Source: Bacteroidota bacterium (GTDB taxonomy: Bacteria; Bacteroidota; Bacteroidia; 2-12-FULL-35-15). From it: a DNA stretch of 64,000 nucleotides. The position numbers and the translations under genes were made by a program. Location of the stretch: NCBI GenBank assembly GCA_025963715.1, contig JAOQAG010000010.1:1-64000 (forward strand), read 5' to 3'. The stretch's first letter is position 1. Every line of letters starts with the position of its first letter. Positions 19,543 through 28,558 of this stretch are shown here, piece by piece. The notes beneath the pieces were generated by a model. That model did not search any database, was not told where the DNA came from, and was given only the letters and a program-made list of their open reading frames with translations.

Positions 19543-19558
19543 TCCCGCACGTGCGGGA
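19543..19558. repeat. Palindrome TCCCGCACGTGCGGGA adjacent to copy A
   Basis: Perfect 16-bp palindrome, also at 21546-21561. Confidence 0.85.
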
Positions 19559-19562
19559 TTGT

Positions 19563-19622
19563 AACTTTTTGCCCGCCCGACTGAACGAAATTTCAGTCGT
19601 TCGGGCGGGCCTTCAAAAAGTT
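19563..19622. repeat. Nested hairpin: AACTTTTTG...CAAAAAGTT with GCCCGCCCGA...TCGGGCGGGC inserted in its loop
   Basis: Comparison with uninterrupted AACTTTTTGCCTTCAAAAAGTT after copy C (~21567-21588). Confidence 0.85.
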
Positions 19623-19689
19623 AAAACCCAGAATAACATTCTCCAAAAAAATTTATCATTAATAAACCTACTCTCCCTCCAACTCTTCC

Positions 19690-19843
19690 GTCTTGTTCAG
19701 CAATAGCGGAAATGAGCGCCGGACGAATAAAACCTAGAAAGAAATTGCTTTCGAATATATCCAATCAGTGCAGAGAATTAATCGGCGATCATTAACCGCG
19801 GTTCTTCTGAGCGAGAGCGGAAGAAGAAATTGCATTACAAGAC
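19690..19843 (+). repeat. Structured dispersed repeat, copy B (154 bp)
   Basis: Same ends and right arm as copy A; divergent central segment. Confidence 0.9.
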
Positions 19844-19925
19844 AGGAAAGGTTTTTGCTACTTTTTGCCTTCAAAAAGTAGAAGAAAGCATAGCCACACA
19901 GCATTAAAAGAATAACAGAAAAAAC

Positions 19926-21266
19926 TCACTGAATCTGATACTCCTCCAGTTTCCTATACAGCGTAGCAATCCCAATCTCCAGCAAACGCGCAGTCTCCGC
20001 CTTATTACCTTTCGTATGGTTCAATACTTTTTGTATGTGTAATTTCTCAACGCTCGCCATCGAAAACGCAGAAAGCATTCCGCCCGGAGCAGCAGTTATA
20101 TGCTGCATTTCATAAGGAAGCGAATCGCAGGTAAGCACATCCGCATCCGACAGGATCACGCTGCGCTCAATAATATTTTTCAACTCACGGATATTCCCTT
20201 TCCAGGAATGGAGTTTCAATTTTGCAAGATATTCCTTGCTCAAAACAACATCCCGCTTGTTGATCTTCAATGAAAAAACTTTTGCAAAATGATTTGCCAG
20301 CTCTTCTATATCCTTTATCCGCTCACGCAATGGAGGCAGCACGATCTGGAATACACTCAGGCGGTAATACAGATCAAGGCGAAATCGTCCTTCCTCGCTT
20401 TCCTTTTGCAGATCACGATTGGTAGCCGCAATAATACGCACATCCGTTTTTATCGTTTTGGTATCCCCTACTTTTATAAACTCTTTCGCCTCCAGCACAC
20501 GCAATAATTTCGCCTGCAGATCTAAATTCATTTCACCGATCTCATCTAAAAAGATCGTTCCGCCATTCGCCTCTTCAAACAATCCTTTTTTATCTTTCAC
20601 TGCTCCCGTAAATGCACCGGCTTTGTGCCCGAATAATTCACTTTCCAGCAGCTCTTTACCAAACGCGCTGCAATTGATCGCAATAAATGGTTTGGAACTG
20701 CGCGCACCGGCAATATGGATCGCTTGTGAAAACACTTCTTTTCCTGTGCCGGTTTCACCCAGCAACAAAACAGTAGCATCCGTTGCCGCTACTTTTTTGG
20801 CAAGCGAAACCGCTTCCATTATCTTTTTTGAATCGCCAATGATCGTATCAAACGAATATTTTTCTCCAACGCGTTCCTCCAGATGTTGCAAACGCTTTTG
20901 CAGATTTACTTTTTCGATCGCCCGGTGCAGCAGCGGAATTATTTTGTTATTATCATCACCTTTCGTAATGTAATCAAACGCCCCATTCTTGATCGCCTGC
21001 ACGCCATCCGGAATATTTCCGTAAGCCGTTAAAACAATGATCTCAGTAAGCGGATAATTTTTTTTGATCTGCAGGCTCAACTCCACTCCATTTGCATCCG
21101 GAAGTTTAACATCGCACAGGATCACATCCACCTCCGTCTGTTCCAGCTTTTTCAACGCTGATTTTGCATCCCCGCATTCCAGCACACTAAATCCTTCCAG
21201 GCTGATGATCCGCGCCAGCAGCTTTCTTAGCTTCTCTTCATCGTCTATGATCAGGATTTTTTTCAC
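19926..21266 (-). CDS. Sigma-54-dependent response regulator (NtrC/AtoC family)
   Basis: Receiver MKKILIIDDEEKLRKLL...CDVKLPDANG, AAA+ GETGTGKEVFSQAIH, ESELFGHKAGAFTGA, Fis-type HTH C-terminus. Confidence 0.97.
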   Translation of the reverse strand: MKKILIIDDEEKLRKLLARIISLEGFSVLECGDAKSALKKLEQTEVDVILCDVKLPDANGVELSLQIKKNYPLTEIIVLTAYGNIPDGVQAIKNGAFDYITKGDDNNKIIPLLHRAIEKVNLQKRLQHLEERVGEKYSFDTIIGDSKKIMEAVSLAKKVAATDATVLLLGETGTGKEVFSQAIHIAGARSSKPFIAINCSAFGKELLESELFGHKAGAFTGAVKDKKGLFEEANGGTIFLDEIGEMNLDLQAKLLRVLEAKEFIKVGDTKTIKTDVRIIAATNRDLQKESEEGRFRLDLYYRLSVFQIVLPPLRERIKDIEELANHFAKVFSLKINKRDVVLSKEYLAKLKLHSWKGNIRELKNIIERSVILSDADVLTCDSLPYEMQHITAAPGGMLSAFSMASVEKLHIQKVLNHTKGNKAETARLLEIGIATLYRKLEEYQIQ

Positions 21267-21417
21267 AAAAAAAATTTAGCGTTTAAAATAAATCTCCACA
21301 AAAGTACAAACTATCCCACACTTACATTAAATTATTAATTGACCCAACGCACTCAGCTCAAAAACATTCTCCAACTCAAATCTTCAACAATAAAAACTCC
21401 CATTCCCTGATTCTTCC

Positions 21418-21542
21418 GTCTTGTGCAGCAATAGCGGGAATGAGCGTAATACAAATTATTATTTCGAAGTAATAAATCGTGTACGCGAAATTAACCGCAG
21501 TTCTTCTGAGCGACAGCGGAAGAAGAAATTGCATTACAAGAC
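21418..21542 (+). repeat. Structured dispersed repeat, copy C (125 bp)
   Basis: GTCTTGTGCAGCAATAGCGGGAATGAGCGTA ... TACGCGAAATTAACCGCAGTTCTTCTGAGCGACAGCGGAAGAAGAAATTGCATTACAAGAC. Confidence 0.9.
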
Positions 21543-21545
21543 AGG

Positions 21546-21561
21546 TCCCGCACGTGCGGGA
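21546..21561. repeat. Palindrome TCCCGCACGTGCGGGA adjacent to copy C
   Basis: Identical to 19543-19558. Confidence 0.85.
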
Positions 21562-21699
21562 TTGTAACTTTTTGCCTTCAAAAAGTTAACATCCAGCATA
21601 GCATTCTCCAACTCAAATTACAATTTTTTGCCTTCAAAAAGTAGAAGAAATAGAAACATCCAGAATTAATCATTAAGGCATTTAATCAAGCACAAAAAA

Positions 21700-21723
21700 G
21701 CCCGGATAAAACATTATCCGGGC
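21700..21723 (-). terminator. Intrinsic terminator of siaB-siaC pair
   Basis: GCCCGGATAA-AACA-TTATCCGGGC followed on minus strand by a T-run. Confidence 0.8.
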
Positions 21724-21760
21724 AATTCCTAATTCCTTAATCTATAATTCCTTAATCCCC

Positions 21761-22138
21761 CTAATCATTCACCACAAACTGAAACGTCAACTTACTGATC
21801 TTCATATAATCCTCCCCCGTCTTCTTAATATCATCATCATCATCATCATAATTCCACACCACATTGATCGTAGTCCCCGCCGTCTGATACTCCACCAGTT
21901 TTAACAAAATCTGCTTCACCGAAATGATCGAAGAAGAGCTCAGGTAAAACAAATTAAAATTCAACTGAAAGCTTGCCGGTAATTCCTTTTTATATTCCTC
22001 CAGCCAATCAATTACCGGGCGGTAAAACTCTTTACTATCCTCCGGAAACGACTTCCCTTCGATCTTAAAAACCCCAGCTGCAGGATCCAGTAAAATATAG
22101 GGTGTATTCCCTCCTTCGGGTATTTCTAATCGATTCAT
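21761..22138 (-). CDS. SiaC family (DUF1987) regulatory phosphoprotein
   Basis: MNRLEIPEGGNTPYILLDPAAGVFKIEGKSFPEDSKEFYRPVIDWLEEY; YLSSSSIISVKQIL phospho-acceptor-like region. Confidence 0.88.
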   Translation of the reverse strand: MNRLEIPEGGNTPYILLDPAAGVFKIEGKSFPEDSKEFYRPVIDWLEEYKKELPASFQLNFNLFYLSSSSIISVKQILLKLVEYQTAGTTINVVWNYDDDDDDIKKTGEDYMKISKLTFQFVVND

Positions 22139-22140
22139 GA

Positions 22141-22719
22141 TTAACCTGATACTTTTGAATGTAATGAAAATAATGAATACTCTTTGTTCAGCATCTCAAA
22201 CTCAAAATCCATATTATTGCCGGATTTTAAAGCAATTGTTAAAAAACCAAGTCCTGCACCGCCTTTGGCCGATAATTCGCCATTGGAAAGTACATCCATG
22301 TATTGCTTTTTAAGATCCGAATCGTTCAATGATTTTATGGCGTTCAAACGCTTGTTCAAACGCTCTGCCTGTGCACTTGTAATGATGTTTCCCGAATGTA
22401 TATTGAATTCATTTCCAACCCGGCCAATGATAAAATACGTCATCTGATAACCATTGTTATCCTTTTCGCCGTGTAAACAAATGTTTTGAAGGGTTTCAAT
22501 AACGATATTAAAGATCTTTTTTACAGCACTTTTACTTACCGCCAGGTTCTCCATCTGGGTTTCCACAAGCGTGGAAATGGAATTTACTTTATCCTGATCA
22601 AGCTCGCCGATATTGGAGATCAGCACTTTTTTGTCATCACCCGTATACAAAGACCTGATACTATTTACCTTGGCAGTAAAAACAGCTTCCTCAACAGAAC
22701 CACTCTTATTTAAATCCAT
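22141..22719 (-). CDS. SiaB family protein kinase
   Basis: HATPase-like VKKIFNIVIETLQNICLHGEKD ... GGAGLGFLTIALKSG; immediately upstream of SiaC homologue. Confidence 0.85.
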   Translation of the reverse strand: MDLNKSGSVEEAVFTAKVNSIRSLYTGDDKKVLISNIGELDQDKVNSISTLVETQMENLAVSKSAVKKIFNIVIETLQNICLHGEKDNNGYQMTYFIIGRVGNEFNIHSGNIITSAQAERLNKRLNAIKSLNDSDLKKQYMDVLSNGELSAKGGAGLGFLTIALKSGNNMDFEFEMLNKEYSLFSLHSKVSG

Positions 22720-22943
22720 ATAATAGTTAATCTTGATCTTTTATAACGGCAATATCCGAAAATTTACCCAATTATAAGAAATTAAATCCAGTATTTTGAG
22801 GTAAAAGCCCCTTTTTTATCCGAAAATGTAGCCCAAAAACATACAAAACACCTGGAACCAAATTAATTAGGGTACCCCATCCCGGAAAATTAGTAAACAC
22901 GGTACTTTTTGGGTGTTTTTGAAACATTGCATCCAAAACGCAA

Positions 22944-24872
22944 TTATCCCAGTTTTCCCTGCAGATTTTCCCAATTAGTCAATTCCGCCTCCAGCTGCTT
23001 TTTCATCTGCTCATAATTCGCAAATGCGGTTTTATCGTTGATCACCGTTTGGTATTGCTCCGGATCAGCCAGTTTTGTATCAAAGATTTTGATCTCATTT
23101 TCCAACCGCTCTATCTCTTTTTCTGATTTCGTGATCTGCGATTTCAATTGCTTCTGCTCTTTCTCCCGCTCCTCTGCTGCCACATCCACTTTCGGTTTTT
23201 CTTTCGGTGCTTCTACCTTCGCTTTTTGAAACGGATTCTTCGACGAATTCATCTCGTTCAAACGGCTCATTTTTAATTTCTCCATGAACTGGTTGATATC
23301 GCACAAATGCTCATTCACATGCCCGCTCTTAAACTCGTACATTTTATGCACCAGCCCATCCAGGAAATCCCTGTCGTGGGAAACAATAATTACCGTACCC
23401 TCATAATCCATGATCGCTTTTTTCAGGATCTCCTTACTTCTGATATCCAGGTGATTCGTCGGCTCATCCAGCACCAAAAAATTATACGGCTCCAGCAACA
23501 GCTTGCACAGCGCCAAACGCCCACGCTCACCACCACTCAGCACACTCACTTTTTTATCAATATCGTCACCGCCGAATAAGAACGAACCCAGCAACGTACG
23601 CACCTGTTTCCTGATCTCCCCCACCGCCAGCTCATCAATCGTCTGGAAAACAGTTTTGCTCTTATCCAGCCTCTCCGCCTGATCCTGCGCAAAATAACCC
23701 ATCATCACACTGTGTCCGTTCTGCACCAAACCTTCATAATCGATCTGGTTCGCGATCATTTTGATCATCGTACTTTTTCCTTCCCCGTTCCTTCCCACCA
23801 ATGCAATTTTTTCTCCTTTTGTCAGGATGAAATTCGCACCGCTGAAGATCTGCTTATCGCCGTATTTTTTTCCAGCATCTTCCACCGTCAGCACAATCTT
23901 ACCCGAATGTGCCGGAGGCGGAAATTTAAAGAACATCGTAGCATTATCACTTTCATCCACTTCCACAATTTCCATGCGGTCCAGCTTCTTGATCAGCGAT
24001 TGTGCAAAGGCTGCTTTACTTGCTTTTGCACGGTATCTGTCAATCAGCGCTTCCGTCTGGTCAATCACCTTCTGCTGGTTTTTAGCAGCACTTTCCTGCT
24101 GTTCCCTGCGCTCTTTACGCAACACCAGGTAACGCGAATAATTAGTTTTATAATCGTAAATTTTTTGATTCGAGATTTCGATCGTGCGCGTTGTCACATG
24201 ATCCAGGAATTGCCTGTCATGGCTGATCAGCATCACCGATCCGCTGTAAGTTTGCATGAATTCCTCCAGCCACTGGATCGATTCAATATCTAAGTGATTT
24301 GTAGGCTCATCCAGCAATAAAATATCCGGTTTTTGTAAAAGGATCTTTGCCAGCTCGATCCGCATCCGCCATCCACCGCTGAATTCGGCCGTAGAACGGT
24401 TAAAATCCGACGCCTCAAAACCCAATCCTTTTAATATCTTTTCAATCTCCTCTTCCTTGTTTGCCGCACCAATAATTTCCAAACGCATGTTAATATCCGT
24501 CAGCTCATTGATCAGGTTTGTGTACGCATCACTCTCGTAATCCGTGCGCGTTTCCAGCTCATGCGTCACCACATCCAAACGCTTTTCCAATTTCTGGATC
24601 TCTTCAAAAGCCGTTTCGGTTTCTTCAAAAACAGTTCTTCCCTGCTGATGGATCATATCCTGCGGCAAATAACCGATCCTGTAATCATTCGGCTTCGAGA
24701 TCTCCCCTTTTGTAGGGTTTTGCTGGCCCGACAAAAGTTTCAACATCGTGGATTTACCAGCACCATTCTTGCCCGCAAGTCCGATCCGGTCTTTCGGGTT
24801 GATCAAAAAACTAACATTGTCAAACAAATCGTAACCGCCAAACGTAACTGTTACTGAGTTTACTGAAATCAT
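22944..24872 (-). CDS. ABC-F family ATP-binding cassette protein
   Basis: Two ABC cassettes (GKNGAGKSTMLKLL, GRNGEGKSTMIKMI), two signature/Walker B regions (DEPTNHLD), no TM. Confidence 0.96.
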   Translation of the reverse strand: MISVNSVTVTFGGYDLFDNVSFLINPKDRIGLAGKNGAGKSTMLKLLSGQQNPTKGEISKPNDYRIGYLPQDMIHQQGRTVFEETETAFEEIQKLEKRLDVVTHELETRTDYESDAYTNLINELTDINMRLEIIGAANKEEEIEKILKGLGFEASDFNRSTAEFSGGWRMRIELAKILLQKPDILLLDEPTNHLDIESIQWLEEFMQTYSGSVMLISHDRQFLDHVTTRTIEISNQKIYDYKTNYSRYLVLRKERREQQESAAKNQQKVIDQTEALIDRYRAKASKAAFAQSLIKKLDRMEIVEVDESDNATMFFKFPPPAHSGKIVLTVEDAGKKYGDKQIFSGANFILTKGEKIALVGRNGEGKSTMIKMIANQIDYEGLVQNGHSVMMGYFAQDQAERLDKSKTVFQTIDELAVGEIRKQVRTLLGSFLFGGDDIDKKVSVLSGGERGRLALCKLLLEPYNFLVLDEPTNHLDIRSKEILKKAIMDYEGTVIIVSHDRDFLDGLVHKMYEFKSGHVNEHLCDINQFMEKLKMSRLNEMNSSKNPFQKAKVEAPKEKPKVDVAAEEREKEQKQLKSQITKSEKEIERLENEIKIFDTKLADPEQYQTVINDKTAFANYEQMKKQLEAELTNWENLQGKLG

Positions 24873-24950
24873 TTTAATTTAAAATTTAGGCGGCAAATTT
24901 AGTGAAAAATGCCTTACAAACGCCTAAATTAGTAGCTGCAAATAGCCATT

Positions 24951-25820
24951 ATGTCTAAAATAAAACCTTCCGTTTTTCAGATCAGCAACTTCAAAGGCAA
25001 CCGGGATCCCAAACCCGATTTCTATATCAAAACATTGCCGCAGCATCGCAAAGAACACCCTTTTGTTACCACACCGCATGCCCACGATTTTTATTTATTA
25101 ATGGTTTTCACAAACGGCAGCGGCACACACACCATCGATTTTAACACCTATCCCGTAAAAAAAGGAAGCGTATTTTTTATGACACCTTCCGAAGTGCATT
25201 CCTGGAATCTCAGTGATGATACCGATGGTTTTATCCTCTTTTTTAACACCACTTTTTACCTGATCGACACCATTCCTAAGCAATTATTCGAACTCCCTTT
25301 TTTTAAGCTGAAAGATAAAGTTCGTCACGGGCTGCTTGATCCCAAATCATTAAAAGAAGTAGAGATCATCGCCAAAGCAATAGTAATGGAAAACGAACGG
25401 GAATCGGCATTTCAAAAAAACATACTCCGCGCATACCTTGATGTGATGCTGTATAAATTATCCGCACTGTTAAAAACAAACAGCATAGATAAAACAATTC
25501 CGGCTTCACTTATTCCAGAGCTTCAATTGCTCATCGAACATTATTTTATGCAGCATCAGCCGGTTGCTTTTTATTCTGATAAATTAAGCGTAAGCACACA
25601 ACAGCTAAATACCATCACCAAAAATTATCTCCATAAAACAGTAACCGAACTAATCCAGGAACGCATCATCGCGGAAGCAAAACGCTTATTGGTGTATTCA
25701 ACACTTACCGTCAGCGAAATCGCTTACCAGCTCAACTTCAGCGATAATTCCTATTTCAACCGCTTCTTCAAAAAAGCCGAATCCGTAACACCCGAACAAT
25801 TCCGGAAACGTTTCCTGTGA
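24951..25820 (+). CDS. AraC family transcriptional regulator
   Basis: N-terminal cupin-like HAHDFYLLMVF, C-terminal VSEIAYQLNFSDNSYFNRFFKKAESVTPEQFRK. Confidence 0.95.
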   Translation: MSKIKPSVFQISNFKGNRDPKPDFYIKTLPQHRKEHPFVTTPHAHDFYLLMVFTNGSGTHTIDFNTYPVKKGSVFFMTPSEVHSWNLSDDTDGFILFFNTTFYLIDTIPKQLFELPFFKLKDKVRHGLLDPKSLKEVEIIAKAIVMENERESAFQKNILRAYLDVMLYKLSALLKTNSIDKTIPASLIPELQLLIEHYFMQHQPVAFYSDKLSVSTQQLNTITKNYLHKTVTELIQERIIAEAKRLLVYSTLTVSEIAYQLNFSDNSYFNRFFKKAESVTPEQFRKRFL

Positions 25821-25862
25821 AAATCAATCACAGCCAATACGTAAAGGAAGTAAACATAGCAT

Positions 25863-25984
25863 ACACACAGATTCGTAGTTTCGTTTCTGTTCGTGATCCG
25901 TACCACACAGATTCGTAAATTGGTATTAATTCGTAATTTGTAACCATCCAGATTCGTAATTTCGTTCCTGTTCGTTATCCGTAC
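25863..25984 (-). repeat. Inverted-orientation relative of the groES-groEL spacer repeat
   Basis: GATTCGTAATTTCGTTCCTGTTCGTTATCCGTAC is the near reverse complement of GTACGGATAACGAACAGAAGCGAAATTACGAATC at 45945 onward. Confidence 0.75.
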
Positions 25985-26065
25985 CCAGCAAACTTTGAAC
26001 TTTAAACTTTTGAACTTTGAACTATAATAAGTACCATAATTTGCTAAAAAAGTACCATTGCCGGT

Positions 26066-26491
26066 TTGATTATCCATGTAACTTTGCATTGTAAAACAAC
26101 AACAGCCATGAGCTATAAAGACACAAAAATGTACAGCATTTTAAGTAACAAATGCCCGCATTGCCACGAAGGAAATTTTTTTGAAGACAACAATCCTTAC
26201 AAGCTTAAAACATTTGCACACATGAACAACCGCTGCCCTGTTTGCAATGAGGATTTTAAACGCGAAACCGGATTTTATTTTGGTGCGACCTATGTAAGTT
26301 ATGCACTCACAGTGGCATTCGGAGTTGGATTGTATATTTTATTAAGCGTGATCGGCAACATGGATACCGTACCGTTTCTCATCACATTCAGTATCTTATT
26401 AATAATTCTGTTGCCGGTATTTTACAGGCTGGCACGTCTCACGTGGATCAACATGTTTGTCGGGTATAAAAAAACAAATAAGGCGAATTAA
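26066..26491 (+). CDS. DUF983 domain-containing protein; likely true start ATG 26108
   Basis: CPHCHEGNFFEDNNPYKLKTFAHMNNRCPVCNEDFKRETGFYFGATYVSYAL; TAACTTTG -7-like box at 26079-26086 argues for the downstream ATG. Confidence 0.9.
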   Translation: MIIHVTLHCKTTTAMSYKDTKMYSILSNKCPHCHEGNFFEDNNPYKLKTFAHMNNRCPVCNEDFKRETGFYFGATYVSYALTVAFGVGLYILLSVIGNMDTVPFLITFSILLIILLPVFYRLARLTWINMFVGYKKTNKAN

Positions 26492-26590
26492 ATTTGCGTG
26501 TGACCAGGTTTTATTTCAGAAGAATTACTTATTGAACACAGCAAATTTTCTTCGTGCCTTTGCGCCTTCGTGGTAAAATTTATGATAAAA

Positions 26591-27601
26591 TTATTTTCCC
26601 TCGATCCTTTTTACCAACGATGAAAAAGCATCCGAGAAAGAAGTCTTAAAACGGCTCCTGTCCAGTGCCGTAGAGTTATCTGCATTTTTATTCAGCTTGT
26701 ACGAAAACACAAATGCCGAATCAGGTCCATTCCAGCCTCCCATTTGCCCAAAACGAATGTCATTAAAAAAGATCGATGAATCGTGCTGCGACATTACATA
26801 ATAATTTTTCGAAAAATGCTTTAATATTTTTATCGATTCATCTTCCTCGAAACGCGCCAGCAATTCATCCTTTTTGTTCACATGATAAAACTGAACGTCT
26901 TTTGTTTTATCAAAAATCGAATAATAACCAAACCAATATCCAGTCGCATCCGGAGAATAACTCATCCATAAAAAATTATTCAATGCCGTCGGTGTTGTTA
27001 CCACTTCCGTTACCGCGATGTTGTTTTTTGCAAGCCCGGCCTCCATCACCGAATTGATATGCCATTTGTTTAAGATCGTAAACACCAGGTACAGCGTACT
27101 GATCCACAAGCCCGCCTTGTTCCATTTAATACGGCGCTGTGAGCTGTTTTTTGCGATCAACGCAACCAGCACACAAATTAAAAACGGTAACGTATAAAAT
27201 ATATCCGCCACAAAAATAGTGTTGAACGAAACGCGGTAATTGCTGAACGGTTCAAACCATCCCGTACCATAAGCCGTAAGCGAATCCAGTAAAATATGAG
27301 TAAATAAGCCTGAGAAAAACAACAGCGTCCAGCGTCCCTGCGATACATCCGGCCGCTTATACCATTTGTAAAAAAGCCAACCCAGCAATGGCGCCATAAT
27401 TAAAATAAACAAAAACGAGTGCGTGATCCCGCGATGCACCATCAACTGCTGTGCATTCGTAAAACACGGAGAAGCAAACACATCAAAATCCGGGATCGTA
27501 TCCGCCAAAGCGCCCCATAACATGGCTTTACGCCCGATCTTTTTTCCTAAAACCGCCTCGCCGATAGCTGCGCCCAGTACAATGTGTGTAAGTGAATCCA
27601 T
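26591..27601 (-). CDS. Membrane-bound metal-dependent hydrolase (YdjM/DUF457 family)
   Basis: MDSLTHIVLGAAIGEAVLGKKIGRKAMLWGALADTIPDFDV ... HRGITHSFLF. Confidence 0.93.
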   Translation of the reverse strand: MDSLTHIVLGAAIGEAVLGKKIGRKAMLWGALADTIPDFDVFASPCFTNAQQLMVHRGITHSFLFILIMAPLLGWLFYKWYKRPDVSQGRWTLLFFSGLFTHILLDSLTAYGTGWFEPFSNYRVSFNTIFVADIFYTLPFLICVLVALIAKNSSQRRIKWNKAGLWISTLYLVFTILNKWHINSVMEAGLAKNNIAVTEVVTTPTALNNFLWMSYSPDATGYWFGYYSIFDKTKDVQFYHVNKKDELLARFEEDESIKILKHFSKNYYVMSQHDSSIFFNDIRFGQMGGWNGPDSAFVFSYKLNKNADNSTALDRSRFKTSFSDAFSSLVKRIEGK

Positions 27602-27697
27602 TCCTTTTTTTGTATTTGCTCAAAGATACTAAACAATAATTTTTATTAATATCTTTATCAGGTTAATTACCGGATAATAATCAAAAATAATTACATC

Positions 27698-28357
27698 ATG
27701 ATCCAGCAATCCACCTTCGACTTTTTAAACAAATTAAAAAAGAACAACAACAAAGAGTGGTTCGATAAAAACCGCGACACATACGAGCTTGCAAAAAAAG
27801 ATTTCCGAACCTTCATTGATGAGCTCATCCGGGCCACTGCAAAATTTGATCCCGCAATAAAAATGCTGGAAGCAAAAGATTGTGTGTTCCGCATCAATCG
27901 CGACATTCGTTTTTCCAACGATAAAACGCCGTATAAAACAAACATGGGCGCCAGCATTTCGCCCGGAGGGAAAAAATCATTTTCTGCCGGTTATTATTTT
28001 CACCTGCAACCCGGTGCGTCCTTTTTAGCCGGTGGCATGTGGCAGCCTCCGGCTCCGCAACTGAGCGCCATCCGCCAGGAAATTGATTACAATACAGCTG
28101 ACTTTAAAAAGATCATCAATAACAAGGAATTCAAAAAACAATTTGGCGCATTATCCGATGAAGACAAAGTGAAAACCGCACCAAAAGGCTACGAAAAAAC
28201 TCATCCCGAGATCGAACATTTGAAATTAAAAAGCTTTATCGTGGTTCGCGATCTAAAAGACAAAGAAGTGCTTTCAAAAGATTTTATCAAAGAAGCAACC
28301 GCTGCTTTTAAAGCATTACACCCATTCGATCTGTTTTTAAGAAAAGCCTGCGATTAA
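27698..28357 (+). CDS. DUF2461 domain-containing protein
   Basis: FLNKLKKNNNKEWFDKNRDTYE ... FRINRDIRFSNDKTPYKTNMGASI ... GYYFHLQPG. Confidence 0.93.
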   Translation: MIQQSTFDFLNKLKKNNNKEWFDKNRDTYELAKKDFRTFIDELIRATAKFDPAIKMLEAKDCVFRINRDIRFSNDKTPYKTNMGASISPGGKKSFSAGYYFHLQPGASFLAGGMWQPPAPQLSAIRQEIDYNTADFKKIINNKEFKKQFGALSDEDKVKTAPKGYEKTHPEIEHLKLKSFIVVRDLKDKEVLSKDFIKEATAAFKALHPFDLFLRKACD

Positions 28358-28361
28358 ACAC

Positions 28362-28395
28362 AAAAGCCCTGCTAAACAAGATTAGCAGGGCTTTT
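28362..28395. terminator. Bidirectional intrinsic terminator between convergent genes
   Basis: 14-bp perfect stem AAAAGCCCTGCTAA/TTAGCAGGGCTTTT. Confidence 0.85.
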
Positions 28396-28558
28396 AAACA
28401 TTTACACATTCACTCCCGAACAGGCTTAATAAATCAAAAAATTTTACATCAGTAAAAGATCACAGGCAAAACACAGCACTATATTTGCACATTAATAATC
28501 AGTAATCATCTCCACACAGTACGTCCAATCTGCACATTTGCACATCAGAAATCAGAAA

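Noticed and set aside
19389-19706. 105-aa plus-strand ORF and 60-aa minus ORF in 19349-19706
   Set aside because: Fall entirely in the structured repeats and palindromes; the frame is not preserved between copies A, B, C and D.
23712-24293. 193-aa plus-strand ORF opposite the ABC-F gene
   Set aside because: Antisense shadow of a conserved ATPase; His/Phe-rich, no recognisable domain.
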